From positions 1 through 5,910 of the forward strand of contig DFGW01000233.1 of assembly GCA_002372465.1 (NCBI GenBank): DNA of 5,910 bases. Reading direction: 5' to 3'. Both the position numbers and the translations under genes were made by a program. Position 1 is the stretch's first letter. Each line of letters starts with the position of its first letter. Below are positions 5,581 through 5,910 of this stretch, piece after piece. Origin of the DNA: Butyrivibrio sp. UBA3740. Its GTDB lineage: Bacteria > Bacillota > Clostridia > Lachnospirales > Lachnospiraceae. The notes under the pieces are model-generated. The model saw only the letters and a program-made list of their open reading frames with translations. It was not told where the DNA came from and did no database searches.

Positions 5581-5910
5581 TCAGATATTCAAAAGCTTGC
5601 TGTACTCTGCAAGAGCGCCGTCTGTCTCGTGAGCAAGAACCTTCTTGGCAAGGACTTTACCAAGCTGAACACCTTCCTGGTCAAAGCTGTTGATGTTCCA
5701 TACAAAGCCCTGGAACATAACCTTGTTCTCGAAGTGTGAAAGAAGTGCGCCGAGAGCTTCAGGTGTAAGCTCATCACCGATGATGATGCTTGAAGGACGT
5801 CCGCCCTTGAAGTTCTTGTTGAGGTTATCATCCTTCTTGCCACAGGCAAAGGCTACGATCTGAGCAGCTACGTTAGCGCAGAGCTTCTGCTGGCTTGTGC
5901 TGTCCTGAAT
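5581..5910 (-). CDS. pgi: Glucose-6-phosphate isomerase, C-terminal 109 residues (5' end outside window)
   Basis: Cytosolic glycolytic enzyme interconverting glucose-6-phosphate and fructose-6-phosphate. Reading complementary from base 5910 in frame 1 gives 109 residues, open from the edge and ending at the TGA at 5583-5581. The fragment has the family's C-terminal signature: GGRPSSIII (36-44), GALLSHFENKVMFQGFVWNI (54-73), then NSFDQEGVQLGK (74-85). The latter corresponds to PGI signature 2 with its catalytic-site glutamine (Q78) and lysine (K85). It has the style of the longer (about 500-550 residue) PGI type, NSFDQ.GV.LGK. The C-terminus is AEYSKLLNI. A longer-looking reading frame on the same strand (5849-5589) is a shadow in another frame. 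The gene converges on the methyltransferase gene with 47 bases between stops. Confidence 0.93.
   Translation of the reverse strand: MQDSTSQQKLCANVAAQIVAFACGKKDDNLNKNFKGGRPSSIIIGDELTPEALGALLSHFENKVMFQGFVWNINSFDQEGVQLGKVLAKKVLAHETDGALAEYSKLLNI

Noticed and set aside
5589..5849. Minus-strand ORF of 86 residues
   Set aside because: Its composition is R/S/T-rich and it lies out of frame within the clearly recognisable pgi C-terminus.
1..5910. Mobile elements, CRISPR array, tRNA or rRNA genes, defence system
   Set aside because: I saw no direct-repeat array, transposase or integrase motif, tRNA-like cloverleaf or rRNA sequence. Gene order and codon style look like ordinary chromosome.

Overview
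The window looks like chromosomal DNA from an anaerobic, low-to-moderate GC Firmicute, most likely a rumen or gut Lachnospiraceae (Butyrivibrio-like). The pointers are strong AGGAG ribosome binding sites, a reverse-type rubrerythrin (rubredoxin domain first), a repeat-bearing surface protein tail of the kind common in Lachnospiraceae, and a luxS/mtnN pair. The genus is an inference from protein style and is not proven.

Layout, left to right. (1) 1-484, plus: the C-terminal 160 residues of a probable secreted, repeat-containing surface protein, ending at a compact hairpin (504-531) shared with the converging operon. (2) 2677-546, minus: a tight three-gene unit, rpiR-type regulator, then luxS, then mtnN, with gaps of about 20 bases. 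(3) 2678-2901: a divergent, AT-rich control region with several dyad symmetries. (4) 2902-3444, plus: reverse rubrerythrin, followed by a strong terminator (3467-3502). (5) 3554-5533, plus: a 659-residue protein with a C-terminal SAM-dependent methyltransferase domain and an N-terminal half I do not recognise; its terminator is built over its own stop codon. (6) 5910-5581, minus: the last 109 residues of glucose-6-phosphate isomerase.

How they fit together. MtnN cleaves S-adenosylhomocysteine, the by-product of SAM-dependent methylation, to S-ribosylhomocysteine plus adenine. LuxS then converts S-ribosylhomocysteine to homocysteine and the AI-2 precursor DPD. The two genes thus form a complete activated-methyl-cycle recycling module. 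It is apparently led by a sugar-phosphate-sensing type regulator of the RpiR family, an arrangement that could link AI-2 or methyl-cycle flux to sugar state. The rubrerythrin is an oxidative-stress peroxidase and reads away from the regulator. The large methyltransferase is on its own transcript, with a promoter that overlaps the preceding terminator.

Most of the window is ordinary housekeeping. The best candidates for something undescribed are the unknown N-terminal half of the methyltransferase fusion, and the RpiR-luxS-mtnN operon, whose regulator has an altered SIS ligand motif.
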